Shown: positions 15,442-22,294 of the stretch, piece by piece | Layout of the letters: every line of letters starts with the position of its first letter | Numbering within the stretch: the first letter of the stretch is position 1 | Source: UBA10161 sp964581105 | GTDB lineage: Archaea; Micrarchaeota; Micrarchaeia; Anstonellales; Anstonellaceae | Length of the DNA stretch: 22,427 bases | Reading direction: 5' to 3' | Assembly: GCA_964581105.1 (NCBI GenBank) | Contig: CAZOMB010000017.1 | Location: 1 to 22,427, forward strand | Position numbers and translations under genes: made by a program | The notes under the pieces: model-generated | The model's input: only the letters and a program-made list of their open reading frames with translations | The model's database searches: none | Told to the model about the DNA's origin: nothing

Positions 15442-16125
15442 ATGGCTTATGAAAACATAATTGCCGAGTTGCAGACAAATGCAACAGGCTTTGTAGGCAA
15501 TCTGCTAGAAGGAGTATTTGCTTTCGCTATTTTGGTAATAATAATGTTTGTCGGCGTATTTGTGGCAAGCATATTAGGAAAAATACTCAGGCACTTCTTT
15601 GAAAGGGTAAAGATGGAGGGCTTCCTCAAGCTGCATGGGGTGCATGACGCATTCTTGGGCTTTTCATTCACAAACATTGCAGTTGCATTGCTTGAGCTTT
15701 ATGTGATAATCGCATTCCTTGGCATTGCAGCAGATGTTGTGAGTGTGCCAATGCTGTACTTGCTCTCAGCGCAGGCAACAAGCTACCTGCCTTCCCTTGT
15801 ACAGGGGGTTGTAATCATGATTGTAGGGCTGATGGCAGGCCATTATATCACAGACAGGATGAAAACCAGCAAGAAAATACCCTTTGCAAACACAGTTGCA
15901 ATTGTGGTATACCTGTTCATTGCATACAATGCACTTGTGATTGCAATGCCTCTCTTGCTTCCTGCTGCTGACCCGTCATTGCTTGTCTGGTCATTCCTTG
16001 TTGTGCTTGGAGCCCTTGCATTTGGAGTAGGGCTTGGAGCAGCAATTGCAATCGGCCTTGGCATGAAAGGCGCAGTTGCAGACGTTGCAAAAAAGAGAAG
16101 GAAAGAGTTTGACAAAATACTTTAA
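15442..16125 (+). CDS. Conserved TM-helix (mechanosensitive-channel-like) membrane protein
   Basis: 227 residues with about five membrane helices (~22-46, 74-97, 117-137, 150-172, 179-205). The pattern, a helix followed by a basic amphipathic stretch (GKILRHFFERVKMEGFLKLH), then helices with SYLPSLVQGVVIMIVGLMAG, matches the conserved TM-helix repeat (PF05552 type) linked to small-conductance mechanosensitive channels. The MscS beta domain is absent, so channel activity is a family inference only. The ATG at 15442 follows GGTGAT at a five-base spacing, a near-perfect ribosome site and the clearest one on the plus strand here. The TAA stop overlaps the antiporter stop in TTAA. Confidence 0.75.
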   Translation: MAYENIIAELQTNATGFVGNLLEGVFAFAILVIIMFVGVFVASILGKILRHFFERVKMEGFLKLHGVHDAFLGFSFTNIAVALLELYVIIAFLGIAADVVSVPMLYLLSAQATSYLPSLVQGVVIMIVGLMAGHYITDRMKTSKKIPFANTVAIVVYLFIAYNALVIAMPLLLPAADPSLLVWSFLVVLGALAFGVGLGAAIAIGLGMKGAVADVAKKRRKEFDKIL

Positions 16126-17327
16126 ACAGGCACTTCGCCCCATTCATTGGGGCGCTGTTTTTCTTTTTTCCACCCCTTTTTCAGCACAAGCCATGCAGAA
16201 GTCAGGTTTGTGAAAAATACCACAAACAGGGCAAGCAGAGGAAGGTCAATTGGCATTGCTATGCCTGCTGCTGTCAGCTCTTCATAAACAACAACAGCAA
16301 GAACAGCTGCAGTAAGCCCCCTGCAGGAAACAAATGGCAATAGCATGTCGCGCTTTGCCTCTGGCTCAATGATTCTTATTATCCTTGATGAGAAGAGCCT
16401 TGCAACCCCCAAGACAAGGGCAATTGCCAGGGCAAAAATCCCAACTTCAACTGGCTTTGGTGAATGGAACAGCAATGCCCCCAAATAAACGAAAAAGAAA
16501 GTTCGCAAGAAGAAGCTGACCTCTGACTGGAACTTTTGAAGCTCTGCTGCTGAGCTTTTTGATGAATTTCCAACAAAGAAGGCAAACGAGAAAACTGCAA
16601 TAACGCTGTTTGCGCCCAAAGAGCCTGCAACAGCATAAAGGACAGCCCCAAGGGCTATTACCAGCAAATGGTCGCTTTCCTTTGAGAGCTTTGAAAAAAC
16701 AGCTTTCCAAAGAACTGCAAATATTGAGCCAAATGCAAGTGATAAAAGCAGCACAAAGCCTATCTGGACAGGGAGGAACTCTGCTGAAATTGCCTGGTTT
16801 GCCAAAAATGCCGATGCAATAAGCAAAGTGAGCATTACTGACATTGCATCTGAGAAAATTGCCTCAAGCTCGCCTATTGATTTAATCCTTTCAGTTGCAC
16901 CAAGCCCAGAAAGAAACCCTGAGAGAAGCTCTGGCGCAACGCTTGCAAAAATCGCTCCAACAAGAAGCGAGAGGACTGCATCCATCCCAAATACAAAATA
17001 GGCAAGGCAGAAAACAAAGCCAAGTGAAAGGAAAAATGAGAAAAACCCGAATAAAAGAACTTTGTGCGCCTGCCTTCTTAAGCTGTCAAATGAAAGCCTC
17101 AGCCCTTCATCAAGGATTATCATAAGAAGGGCAACTGCGCCTAATGGCAGCAAAAGGTGGCGCATCCCCTCAACTGTGGCCTCATCAAGAAAAGCGCCTG
17201 CTGCTGCGCCAAGCAAAAGCAGCAAAAATACATCGGAAAACCCTGTCTTTTTCAAAAAAAGCCTTCCAAATACCCCGACAAGTATAAGGATTCCCAAAGC
17301 GCCTATTGCTGCTTCTTGGCCTGCCAT
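16122..17327 (-). CDS. Cation/proton antiporter (CPA family, NhaP/KefB-like)
   Basis: 401 residues with about 11-12 membrane helices, expected to exchange Na+ or K+ for H+ across the cytoplasmic membrane. The core helices carry the antiporter signatures in modified form: ASVAPELLSGF where many members have TDP/TSP, and ELEAIFSDAMSVM where Glu and Asp match the E...ND motif of electroneutral CPA1 exchangers. VSCRGLTAAVLAV near residue 340 is the conserved GxRG-like region. There is only a short basic tail and no TrkA-N domain. The ATG at 17327 lies 26 bases from the centre of the TATA shared with tRNA-Gln and has no ribosome site, so it is probably leaderless. Ion specificity cannot be told. 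Confidence 0.85.
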   Translation of the reverse strand: MAGQEAAIGALGILILVGVFGRLFLKKTGFSDVFLLLLLGAAAGAFLDEATVEGMRHLLLPLGAVALLMIILDEGLRLSFDSLRRQAHKVLLFGFFSFFLSLGFVFCLAYFVFGMDAVLSLLVGAIFASVAPELLSGFLSGLGATERIKSIGELEAIFSDAMSVMLTLLIASAFLANQAISAEFLPVQIGFVLLLSLAFGSIFAVLWKAVFSKLSKESDHLLVIALGAVLYAVAGSLGANSVIAVFSFAFFVGNSSKSSAAELQKFQSEVSFFLRTFFFVYLGALLFHSPKPVEVGIFALAIALVLGVARLFSSRIIRIIEPEAKRDMLLPFVSCRGLTAAVLAVVVYEELTAAGIAMPIDLPLLALFVVFFTNLTSAWLVLKKGWKKEKQRPNEWGEVPV

Positions 17328-17348
17328 GACAACAATTCAGATTGCTGC

Positions 17349-17357
17349 TTTTTAAAG
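17349..17357. promoter_or_regulatory. Shared TATA element between the antiporter and tRNA-Gln
   Basis: TTTTTAAAG centred at 17353 is 26 bases from the antiporter ATG at 17327 (leaderless) and about 26-30 from the tRNA 5' end at 17383. The gap is 55 bp and holds no second box. Confidence 0.5.
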
Positions 17358-17404
17358 ATGTTGCAGCATAGACTTCGACGGTAGCCCCATCGTCCAGTGG
17401 TCAA

Positions 17405-17435
17405 ATCCCTCTTGCAAAGGCAACAGGGAGACTAG
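17405..17435 (+). other. Non-canonical D-arm intron of tRNA-Gln
   Basis: 31 nt, nearly all hairpin (TCCCT, C/C mismatch, TTGC, loop AAAG), with textbook BHB ends. Removing it restores A21 and the D-stem. Confidence 0.88.
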
Positions 17436-17451
17436 GGATACAAGGCTCTGG

Positions 17452-17499
17452 CAGAACCTTTTTTGGGATGCCTAAAAAGCTTCACCAAAAACTGGAGAG
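17452..17499 (+). other. Canonical 37/38 intron of tRNA-Gln
   Basis: 48 nt between position 37 (G) and 38 (A). A TTTTTGG/CCAAAAA stem can form inside it. The BHB central helix uses anticodon-loop bases CUCU. Confidence 0.85.
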
Positions 17500-17540
17500 A
17501 CCTTGAGACATCGGTTCAAATCCGATTGGGGCTACTAACT

Positions 17541-17547
17541 GTTTTTT
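17541..17547 (+). terminator. Oligo-T terminator after tRNA-Gln
   Basis: A run of T (in TGTTTTTTAATTT) starts 7 nt past the discriminator base. The same AT-rich stretch, centred near 17547, could also act as the TATA of the next gene, whose ATG at 17571 is about 24 bp on. Confidence 0.5.
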
Positions 17548-17570
17548 AATTTGAGCTGAGAATTTGCGTT

Positions 17571-17771
17571 ATGGCACTTCCCCCAAAAAAGAAAAAAAAG
17601 AAGAAACTGTTTGGCAAAAAGGCAGTTTACATAACAAAGTACAAGAGTGCTGCATTCAAGATAAAGGAAATGTATGAAAGAAAAGGGGAAAATGTTGTTG
17701 TAGAGGCTGAAAGGGACTCAATAGGAAGGCCAGTATTTGTTGTGTATATTTTGCCAAGGGGCTATTTATGA
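17571..17771 (+). CDS. Small basic protein of unknown function (66 aa)
   Basis: Begins MALPPKKKKKKKLFGKKAVY, a highly basic N-terminus suited to RNA or ribosome contact, followed by a compact domain with probable helix (YKSAAFKIKEMYERKG) and strands (ENVVVEAE, PVFVVYIL). I do not recognise it. It is supported as a real gene by its overlap with the next gene: its TGA stop and the next ATG share ATGA (17768-17771), a sign of translational coupling. The start is probably leaderless from the AT-rich tract near 17547; no ribosome site is seen. Confidence 0.65.
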   Translation: MALPPKKKKKKKLFGKKAVYITKYKSAAFKIKEMYERKGENVVVEAERDSIGRPVFVVYILPRGYL

Positions 17772-18031
17772 GCGAGGAAAAGAGAAAAGAGGCACTTGAA
17801 AAAGGGGAAATGGACATTAGGGCAAAGAGGGCAGGAATGTTCCAAAAGCTTACTTTCAAGCTAGTGAGGCACAATACTGCTTTTGGCAAAGTCCCATACC
17901 TTACTCTTGACAGGTTCCTTGACATTTCAGAGCTCATGAGAATTTCAGAGGAATACTCATTGCCAGTACAGGCAAAAAACGGCAAAGTATTTCCAAGGGG
18001 AAAAAAGGAATCTGACTTTGCAGGCCTTTAG
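17768..18031 (+). CDS. Small protein of unknown function (87 aa)
   Basis: 87 residues, mixed charge, with a basic helix-rich first half (SEEKRKEALEKGEMDIRAKR, then MFQKLTFKLVRH) and a C-terminal half resembling a small alpha/beta fold (VPYLTLDRFLDISELMRISE, then YSLPVQAKNGKVFPRG). Not recognised. It is coupled to the preceding 66-residue gene by a 4-bp ATGA overlap, so the two likely act together. It ends 9 bp before the stop of the convergent inositol-phosphate synthase gene. Confidence 0.65.
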   Translation: MSEEKRKEALEKGEMDIRAKRAGMFQKLTFKLVRHNTAFGKVPYLTLDRFLDISELMRISEEYSLPVQAKNGKVFPRGKKESDFAGL

Positions 18032-18040
18032 AGCATTTTC

Positions 18041-19088
18041 CTAACCGATAACCTCATTGAATTTTGCAAGAGCTTCTGAATCTGTAAGCTGCTGCGGTGG
18101 GAATTTCATCAAAAAGGAACAGAGCATTTTGGCTTCCTTGGGCTTTTTCCTATCTACTAGAAGCCTTGTTGCCCTTATTGCATCCATGACAACTCCTCCG
18201 CTGTTTGGGCTGTCCTCATCCTCAAGAGTCAGGCCTAGTGAAACAGGGATGCGACCAAACATCTCTCCTTTTATTTTGATTTTAGCCTGCTTGTGGTCAT
18301 AATTTTTCTCAGTATAAATCATTTTTGCAGTTGGCTTGCTGTCATTTTTGCCTAGAACACTGTTAAGAGCCGCCTGTTTTGACTCTTCTTTTGCCTGCGG
18401 TCTGTAATGCAAGTTAAAGTGGTCTGCATTTCCTCCGTAATTCACTTGGTCTGATTTAGCAACTTTTATTCCCCTCATTTTGAACAATGTAAGAAGAAAG
18501 CGGTTGGCAATTGTTGCTCCGCATTGGCTCTTGATATCATCTCCCATAAGAACAACACCTGCTTTTTCGAAACTTTCCCTCATTTTTGTGTCTTTTGCAA
18601 TTGGGGTTGGCATACAGTTGATAAAGCTGCAACCTGCCTTGAGGGACGCCTCTGCATAGGCATAGGTTGCCTTGTCGCTTCCAGTTGGGAGATAATTAAT
18701 GACTATTTCTGCTCCTGATTCCTTGAGGGTTTTTTCTACATCCACTGCCGCCTCGTCGCTTTCATGGATGAAATATTTGCGCGCTTCTTCAACTACACTG
18801 TCAAGAGTAGGGCCCCTTTGGACAACCACATTGTAATCAAGCATTTCCGCTATTTTCACTGTCTTGTTAGGCTCAGAATTCAATGCCTGTTTGAGTTTTT
18901 TGCCCACCTTTCGCTTGTCAATGTCAAAAGCAGCAACAAATAGTTATGTCTGATGGTGAGTATTTTCCTATCATTGGATGCATTAGTCCAGTCTCCTCAT
19001 TACGCTCCCCCCTAGAATAGAATGCAGTTCCTTCAACTAGACTCTTTGCGCAGTTGCCGCATCCCACAAGGGCAACTCTTATTGCCAT
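18041..19088 (-). pseudogene. ino1: myo-Inositol-1-phosphate synthase, interrupted by a one-base frameshift
   Basis: Converts glucose 6-phosphate to inositol 1-phosphate with NAD as cofactor, the precursor of archaetidylinositol lipids. Read across one frameshift the protein is about 348 residues, close to family length. The N-terminal frame from the ATG at 19088 has the NAD loop (VALVGCGNCAKSLVEG) and runs to residue 50 (SPSDITI), then hits a stop after four more codons. Dropping one T from the run at 18938-18940 restores VAAFDIDKRK and joins the remaining 298 residues, which carry GDDIKSQCGATIANR, QVNYGGNADHFNL and DSPNSGGVVMDAIRATRL. All catalytic blocks are intact, so a sequencing or assembly indel is the simplest reading. 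A TATA (CTTATTTAG, ~19119-19111) 26 bases upstream suggests a leaderless start. Confidence 0.88.
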
Positions 19089-19109
19089 ATTAAGAGTTTG
19101 CCATAACTA

Positions 19110-19688
19110 CTAAATAAGCTTTCGTATCTTTTTCCCTGAGATGGCTTCTTTCATCAATGCATCTGGCCAGGAAACTTCCTTTCCCTTTTTCTGCTTTCCA
19201 AGGAATATTTTTTTTGCCTGAAGAAAAACTTTTGCAGCAGTTTTTTTTGTTGTGTCAATTTCCCATACTTTTCTTTTGCCATAGTTTTTCTCTGAAAGCA
19301 CAGTGCAATAGTCAAGTGCCTCAGAAAGAGCGTTTTTTGATATTTTCTCAGGAGAGTAATTTCTTTTTGCCATCCTTTTCCTAAGGGTGCGAGGCTCGCA
19401 GCGGAGCACTATCACTTTTGAGACTGGCAATTTCATTTCACATCCCAAATGCCCCTCAACAATTACCTTTCTTTTTTCTGCCTTTATTGCAAGAATAAGC
19501 TCTTTTTCAAGCTTGGGAAGTGTTACAACTTTTGAGGAGTCTGTTTCATCAATGCTGCTGTAAAGCCCAAGAACATTTACCAGTTTGTTTATGTCAATCA
19601 GGGCTGCGCCTGTTTTTTTTGCAAAAAGCCTTGCAACAGTGCTTTTTCCTGTGCCAGGAACGCCGGTAATCAAAAGAGACTTTTTCAT
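19110..19688 (-). CDS. Fap7/AK6-type adenylate kinase-like NTPase
   Basis: 192 residues. The P-loop GVPGTGKST (residues 9-17) begins a small NMP-kinase fold with IVEGHLG and the lid-like RCEPRTLRKRMAKRNYSPEKI, followed by WEIDTT. This is the archaeal Fap7/AK6 family, whose eukaryotic members act in the final maturation of the small ribosomal subunit as well as showing adenylate kinase activity. A basic C-terminal extension (GKEVSWPDALMKEAISG) follows the core. The ATG at 19688 comes 7 bp after the PadR-like gene on the same strand, so the two are in one transcript. The role is by family assignment. Confidence 0.88.
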   Translation of the reverse strand: MKKSLLITGVPGTGKSTVARLFAKKTGAALIDINKLVNVLGLYSSIDETDSSKVVTLPKLEKELILAIKAEKRKVIVEGHLGCEMKLPVSKVIVLRCEPRTLRKRMAKRNYSPEKISKNALSEALDYCTVLSEKNYGKRKVWEIDTTKKTAAKVFLQAKKIFLGKQKKGKEVSWPDALMKEAISGKKIRKLI

Positions 19689-19695
19689 TTGACCA

Positions 19696-20007
19696 CTACA
19701 ACTTTTTTGACATGCTTTTCAGGATGCTTTTTCCTTCCCTTAAGCATGCTTTTCCCTTTTTGGTGAGCTTGTAGTATTTTCTCCTTCCCTCAAATGCAGA
19801 GGAAATGAGCTTTTCTGCCTCAAGCTTGTAAAGCACAAAATATGTCATGAGCTTTGAGGGCTTGAAGCCGAATTTCTTCTCAATTTTCTCAGGAAGGGCA
19901 TATGCATATACTTTCTTGCTTTTCATCAAGGACATTGAGAACAGCCATATATTGCCAAATGTGAGCAAGCGTTGCAGCCTTTTGACTGGCTTTGGCTTTT
20001 CTTTCAT
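19696..20007 (-). CDS. PadR-like winged-helix transcription regulator
   Basis: 103 residues. The wHTH pattern is clear: FGNIWLFSMSLMKSKKVYAY, then PEKIEKKFGFKPSKLMTYFV (recognition helix), LEAEKLISSAFEGRRKYYKLTKKGKACL (wing, with the KYYKLTKKGK hallmark of PadR and related regulators). It likely binds promoter DNA as a dimer; the effector is unknown and there is no ligand domain. I chose the ATG at 20007: a strong purine-rich site (GGAGGAGGAGAGG) is just upstream, and the ATG overlaps the PurF stop as ATGA, so translation is coupled. The longer frame to 20121 lies inside purF and is rejected. Confidence 0.82.
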   Translation of the reverse strand: MKEKPKPVKRLQRLLTFGNIWLFSMSLMKSKKVYAYALPEKIEKKFGFKPSKLMTYFVLYKLEAEKLISSAFEGRRKYYKLTKKGKACLREGKSILKSMSKKL

Positions 20008-21464
20008 TGCCTCTCCTCCTCCCATATCCTGACTTCTTTTTTTGCCCCAGACTTTTTCATCAGGTTTGCTATTTTTTCCCCAAATTCTGTTGGGTAATCT
20101 CCATTCAGGCAGCCTAAGCAAAGATTTTTCTTTTTCATTCCAATTGCCTTTACAAGGTCATCAATTGACTGGTAGGCTAGTGTGTCTGCCCCTGTTTTTT
20201 CCCTTATCTGCTCAATTGTTTTTTGGGAGGCAATAAGCTCTGAGTAGGTTGGTATGTCAATCCCATAAAAGCATGGCCCTGTTATTGGAGGGCAGGTAAT
20301 CCTCAAGTGAACCTTTTTTGCCCCAGCATCGCGGATAAGCTTTACTATTGGCCCTGAAGTGGTTCCACGCACTATGGAATCATCAATAAGCACAACTCTT
20401 TTCCCTTTGACAACATGCCTTATTGCATTGAGCTTGAGCCTTACTGCCTTTTCCCTCTTTTGCTGAGATGGCATGATAAATGTTCTGGCAATATACCTGT
20501 TTTTTATCAACCCTTCTGCAACAGGGATGCCACTTTGCTTTGAATAGCCTGCTGCTGCGCTTCTTGCAGTGTCTGGCACAGGCACAACCACATCTGCTTT
20601 TGCTGGCCAGGATTTTGCAAGGAGCTTTCCAAGCTGATAGCGGACCTCATAAACCCATTTGGCATCAAGCTTTGAGTCTGGCCTTGAGAAATAAACATAT
20701 TCAAACATGCAGTGTTGTGGAGCTTTTTTCCTTGCCACTATTTTCCTTTTTACTTTGCCTTTGTCAACAACAAATACTTCGCCAGGCTTTACGTCCCCTT
20801 GCAATTTGCAGCCAATTATGTCAAGTGCAACGCTTTCAGATGCAAATACTGTCTTTTCCTTGTCCTGCCCCCAGCAAAGTGGCCTTATTGCCTGCGGGTC
20901 CCTGAATGCTATCAGCTGGCCTGAATCTGTAACTATGACAACTGAGTAGCCGCCATCAAGCTTTTGCATGTGCTCTTTTGCTGCATGGAAAAAGTCCTGT
21001 TTTTTCCTGTAAGCCTCTAAAAAGCAAAGAAGCATAATTTCTGCATCGCAGCATGAGTGCACAGGGGTTCCTGATTCTTTTATCTGTTTTTTTATTTTCC
21101 CATAATTTGCAATGTTCCCGTTATGGGCAAGAGCGAATTTTTTGCCTTTTGCATACCCTGTAAAAGGCTGTGCATCTGCAAAGCCCCCTGCGCCGACTGT
21201 TGGGTAGCGCACATGGCCTATCCCAGTATTGCCTTGCAGCTTTCTTTGAGCATGGTCATCAAGGACATCTGATACCAGGCCAAGACCCCGCACAAGTGTT
21301 ATGCCTTTTGAATTGACTGTTGCTGCTCCTGCAGAGTCCTGGCCCCTGTGCTGCAGGTTCATCAAAGCAAGGTATATGTCATGCGCCACTGGCTGGCTTG
21401 AGCTTATTCCCAATACTCCGCAATACTCCTTTTTCCTGTAATCAGAGATGATGAGGTTTCCCAT
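20004..21464 (-). CDS. purF: Amidophosphoribosyltransferase
   Basis: First committed step of purine synthesis: glutamine plus PRPP gives 5-phosphoribosylamine. 486 residues. A 14-residue propeptide (MGNLIISDYRKKEY) precedes the catalytic Cys15 (CGVLGI), so N-terminal processing is expected. The Ntn glutaminase has QHRGQDSAG, GIGHVRYPTVG and LAHNGNI; the PRPP loop is VVLIDDSIVRGTTS (~357-370). Four Fe-S ligands of the Bacillus-type enzyme are present (Cys252 in QHCMFEYVYF, Cys398 in GPCFYGID, Cys449 and Cys452 in CLGC), so an oxygen-sensitive 4Fe-4S cluster is likely. The ATG at 21464 is chosen because PurF propeptides are short; a longer frame to 21557 would overlap the divergent gene. Confidence 0.97.
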   Translation of the reverse strand: MGNLIISDYRKKEYCGVLGISSSQPVAHDIYLALMNLQHRGQDSAGAATVNSKGITLVRGLGLVSDVLDDHAQRKLQGNTGIGHVRYPTVGAGGFADAQPFTGYAKGKKFALAHNGNIANYGKIKKQIKESGTPVHSCCDAEIMLLCFLEAYRKKQDFFHAAKEHMQKLDGGYSVVIVTDSGQLIAFRDPQAIRPLCWGQDKEKTVFASESVALDIIGCKLQGDVKPGEVFVVDKGKVKRKIVARKKAPQHCMFEYVYFSRPDSKLDAKWVYEVRYQLGKLLAKSWPAKADVVVPVPDTARSAAAGYSKQSGIPVAEGLIKNRYIARTFIMPSQQKREKAVRLKLNAIRHVVKGKRVVLIDDSIVRGTTSGPIVKLIRDAGAKKVHLRITCPPITGPCFYGIDIPTYSELIASQKTIEQIREKTGADTLAYQSIDDLVKAIGMKKKNLCLGCLNGDYPTEFGEKIANLMKKSGAKKEVRIWEEERQ

Positions 21465-21481
21465 ATAAGCATATGGACAAA

Positions 21482-21497
21482 AAGGTTTTTGAATGTA
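21482..21497. promoter_or_regulatory. Weak candidate shared promoter between purF and nnrD
   Basis: The midpoint of the 50-bp gap (21490) is exactly 26 bases from both start codons, as in the other divergent pairs, and is T-rich (GGTTTTTGAATG). It is not a good TATA by sequence, so this call rests mainly on geometry. Confidence 0.25.
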
Positions 21498-21514
21498 GTT
21501 TTTGAAATCAGGGT

Positions 21515-22294
21515 ATGGACAGCCTTTACCTGTGCCTGCCAATGCCCAAAAGCACAAGCCATAAGGGGCAAAACGGCGTAGTGCTCATAATAGGAGGGAG
21601 CAAGACATACCATGGCGCCCCTGTTTTGGCTGCAAAAGGGGCTGTTCGCTTCTGCGATTTGGTTTATTTTGCCTCTTTAAAGGAGAATAACCGTCTTATG
21701 ATGAAAATGAAAGGTGCAAGCGCCAACATAATTGCAGTGCCAAAAAACAAATTCAGCTTCGCGCTAAATCACTCTGACTGCATACTTATTGGAAATGGCA
21801 TGGATGTGAGTAATAAAACAAGAAAGGCAGTGGAAAGGGTGCTGAAAAGCAAAAAGAAATGCATAATAGACGCTGCGGCTCTCCGTGTACTCCCTTTGAA
21901 ACTTTTGCACAAGAAAGTTATTCTCACGCCGCATATTGGAGAATTCAAGTCAGCGTTTGGAATTGCTGCAAATGAAAAAAATGCCAAAAAAATGTCAAAA
22001 AAGCACAACTGCACCATACTTCTCAAGGGAAGGCAGGATATTGTTTCCTCTCAGGGAAAGCTTGTGAAGATAAAGGGAGGAAATGCTGGGATGACAAAAG
22101 GCGGCACAGGAGATGTTTTGGCAGGCCTTTGTGCCGCCTTGTTCTCAAGGTGCGACAATCCAATGAAAGCAGCCTATACTGCCTCTCTGATAAACAAAAA
22201 AGCAGGAGAGCGCTGCCATCACAAATACAAGCATAGCTTTTCCTCAGAGGATTTGGCTGAGGAGCTTGCTGCTGCTGCAAAAGGGCTTTACTGA
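21515..22294 (+). CDS. nnrD: ADP-dependent (S)-NAD(P)H-hydrate dehydratase
   Basis: Repairs hydrated NADH/NADPH using ADP (or ATP), a metabolite-repair enzyme of the ribokinase fold. 259 residues. HKGQNGVVLIIGGSKTYHGA (~16-35) is the family N-terminus, LTPHIGEF (137-144) and GGNAGMTKGGTGDVLAG (188-204) are the active-site motifs, with Asp200 the catalytic base. The usual DADAL reads DAAAL here (119-123), one change at a normally conserved position. The epimerase domain (NnrE) often fused to it in bacteria and archaea is absent from the window. The start at 21515 leaves about 15 residues before the core, as usual; the ATG at 21542 is possible. Confidence 0.93.
   Translation: MDSLYLCLPMPKSTSHKGQNGVVLIIGGSKTYHGAPVLAAKGAVRFCDLVYFASLKENNRLMMKMKGASANIIAVPKNKFSFALNHSDCILIGNGMDVSNKTRKAVERVLKSKKKCIIDAAALRVLPLKLLHKKVILTPHIGEFKSAFGIAANEKNAKKMSKKHNCTILLKGRQDIVSSQGKLVKIKGGNAGMTKGGTGDVLAGLCAALFSRCDNPMKAAYTASLINKKAGERCHHKYKHSFSSEDLAEELAAAAKGLY

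Larger units (their letters stand above)
17383..17534 (+). tRNA. trnQ-CUG: tRNA-Gln (CUG) with two BHB introns
   Basis: The mature tRNA is 73 nt: acceptor AGCCCCA/TGGGGCT plus A; D-stem GTCC/GGAT; anticodon stem CAAGG/CCTTG with spliced loop CUCUGGA (anticodon CUG); variable AGAC; T-arm ATCGG-TTCAAAT-CCGAT. Exons are 17383-17404, 17436-17451 and 17500-17534. Intron 1 (17405-17435, 31 nt) lies at 21/22 in the D-arm: helix GGUC/GACU, bulges AA|A and AG|G, outer stem UCCCU/AGGGA extended by UUGC/GCAA. Intron 2 (17452-17499, 48 nt) is at the canonical 37/38: helix CUCU/GGAG with one wobble, bulges GG|C and AG|A. CCA is not encoded. A T-run follows 7 nt after the gene. Confidence 0.93.

Noticed and set aside
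18938..18940. Programmed +1 frameshifting in ino1
   Set aside because: The site (ATT T GT) lacks a known slippery pattern, an in-frame slow codon or stop at the shift point, or a clear downstream structure; the first stop comes four codons later. A sequence error or true mutation is simpler.
20008..20121. N-terminal extension of the PadR-like protein to 20121
   Set aside because: It lies entirely inside purF in another frame; the ATGA overlap and purine-rich site at 20007 explain the true start.
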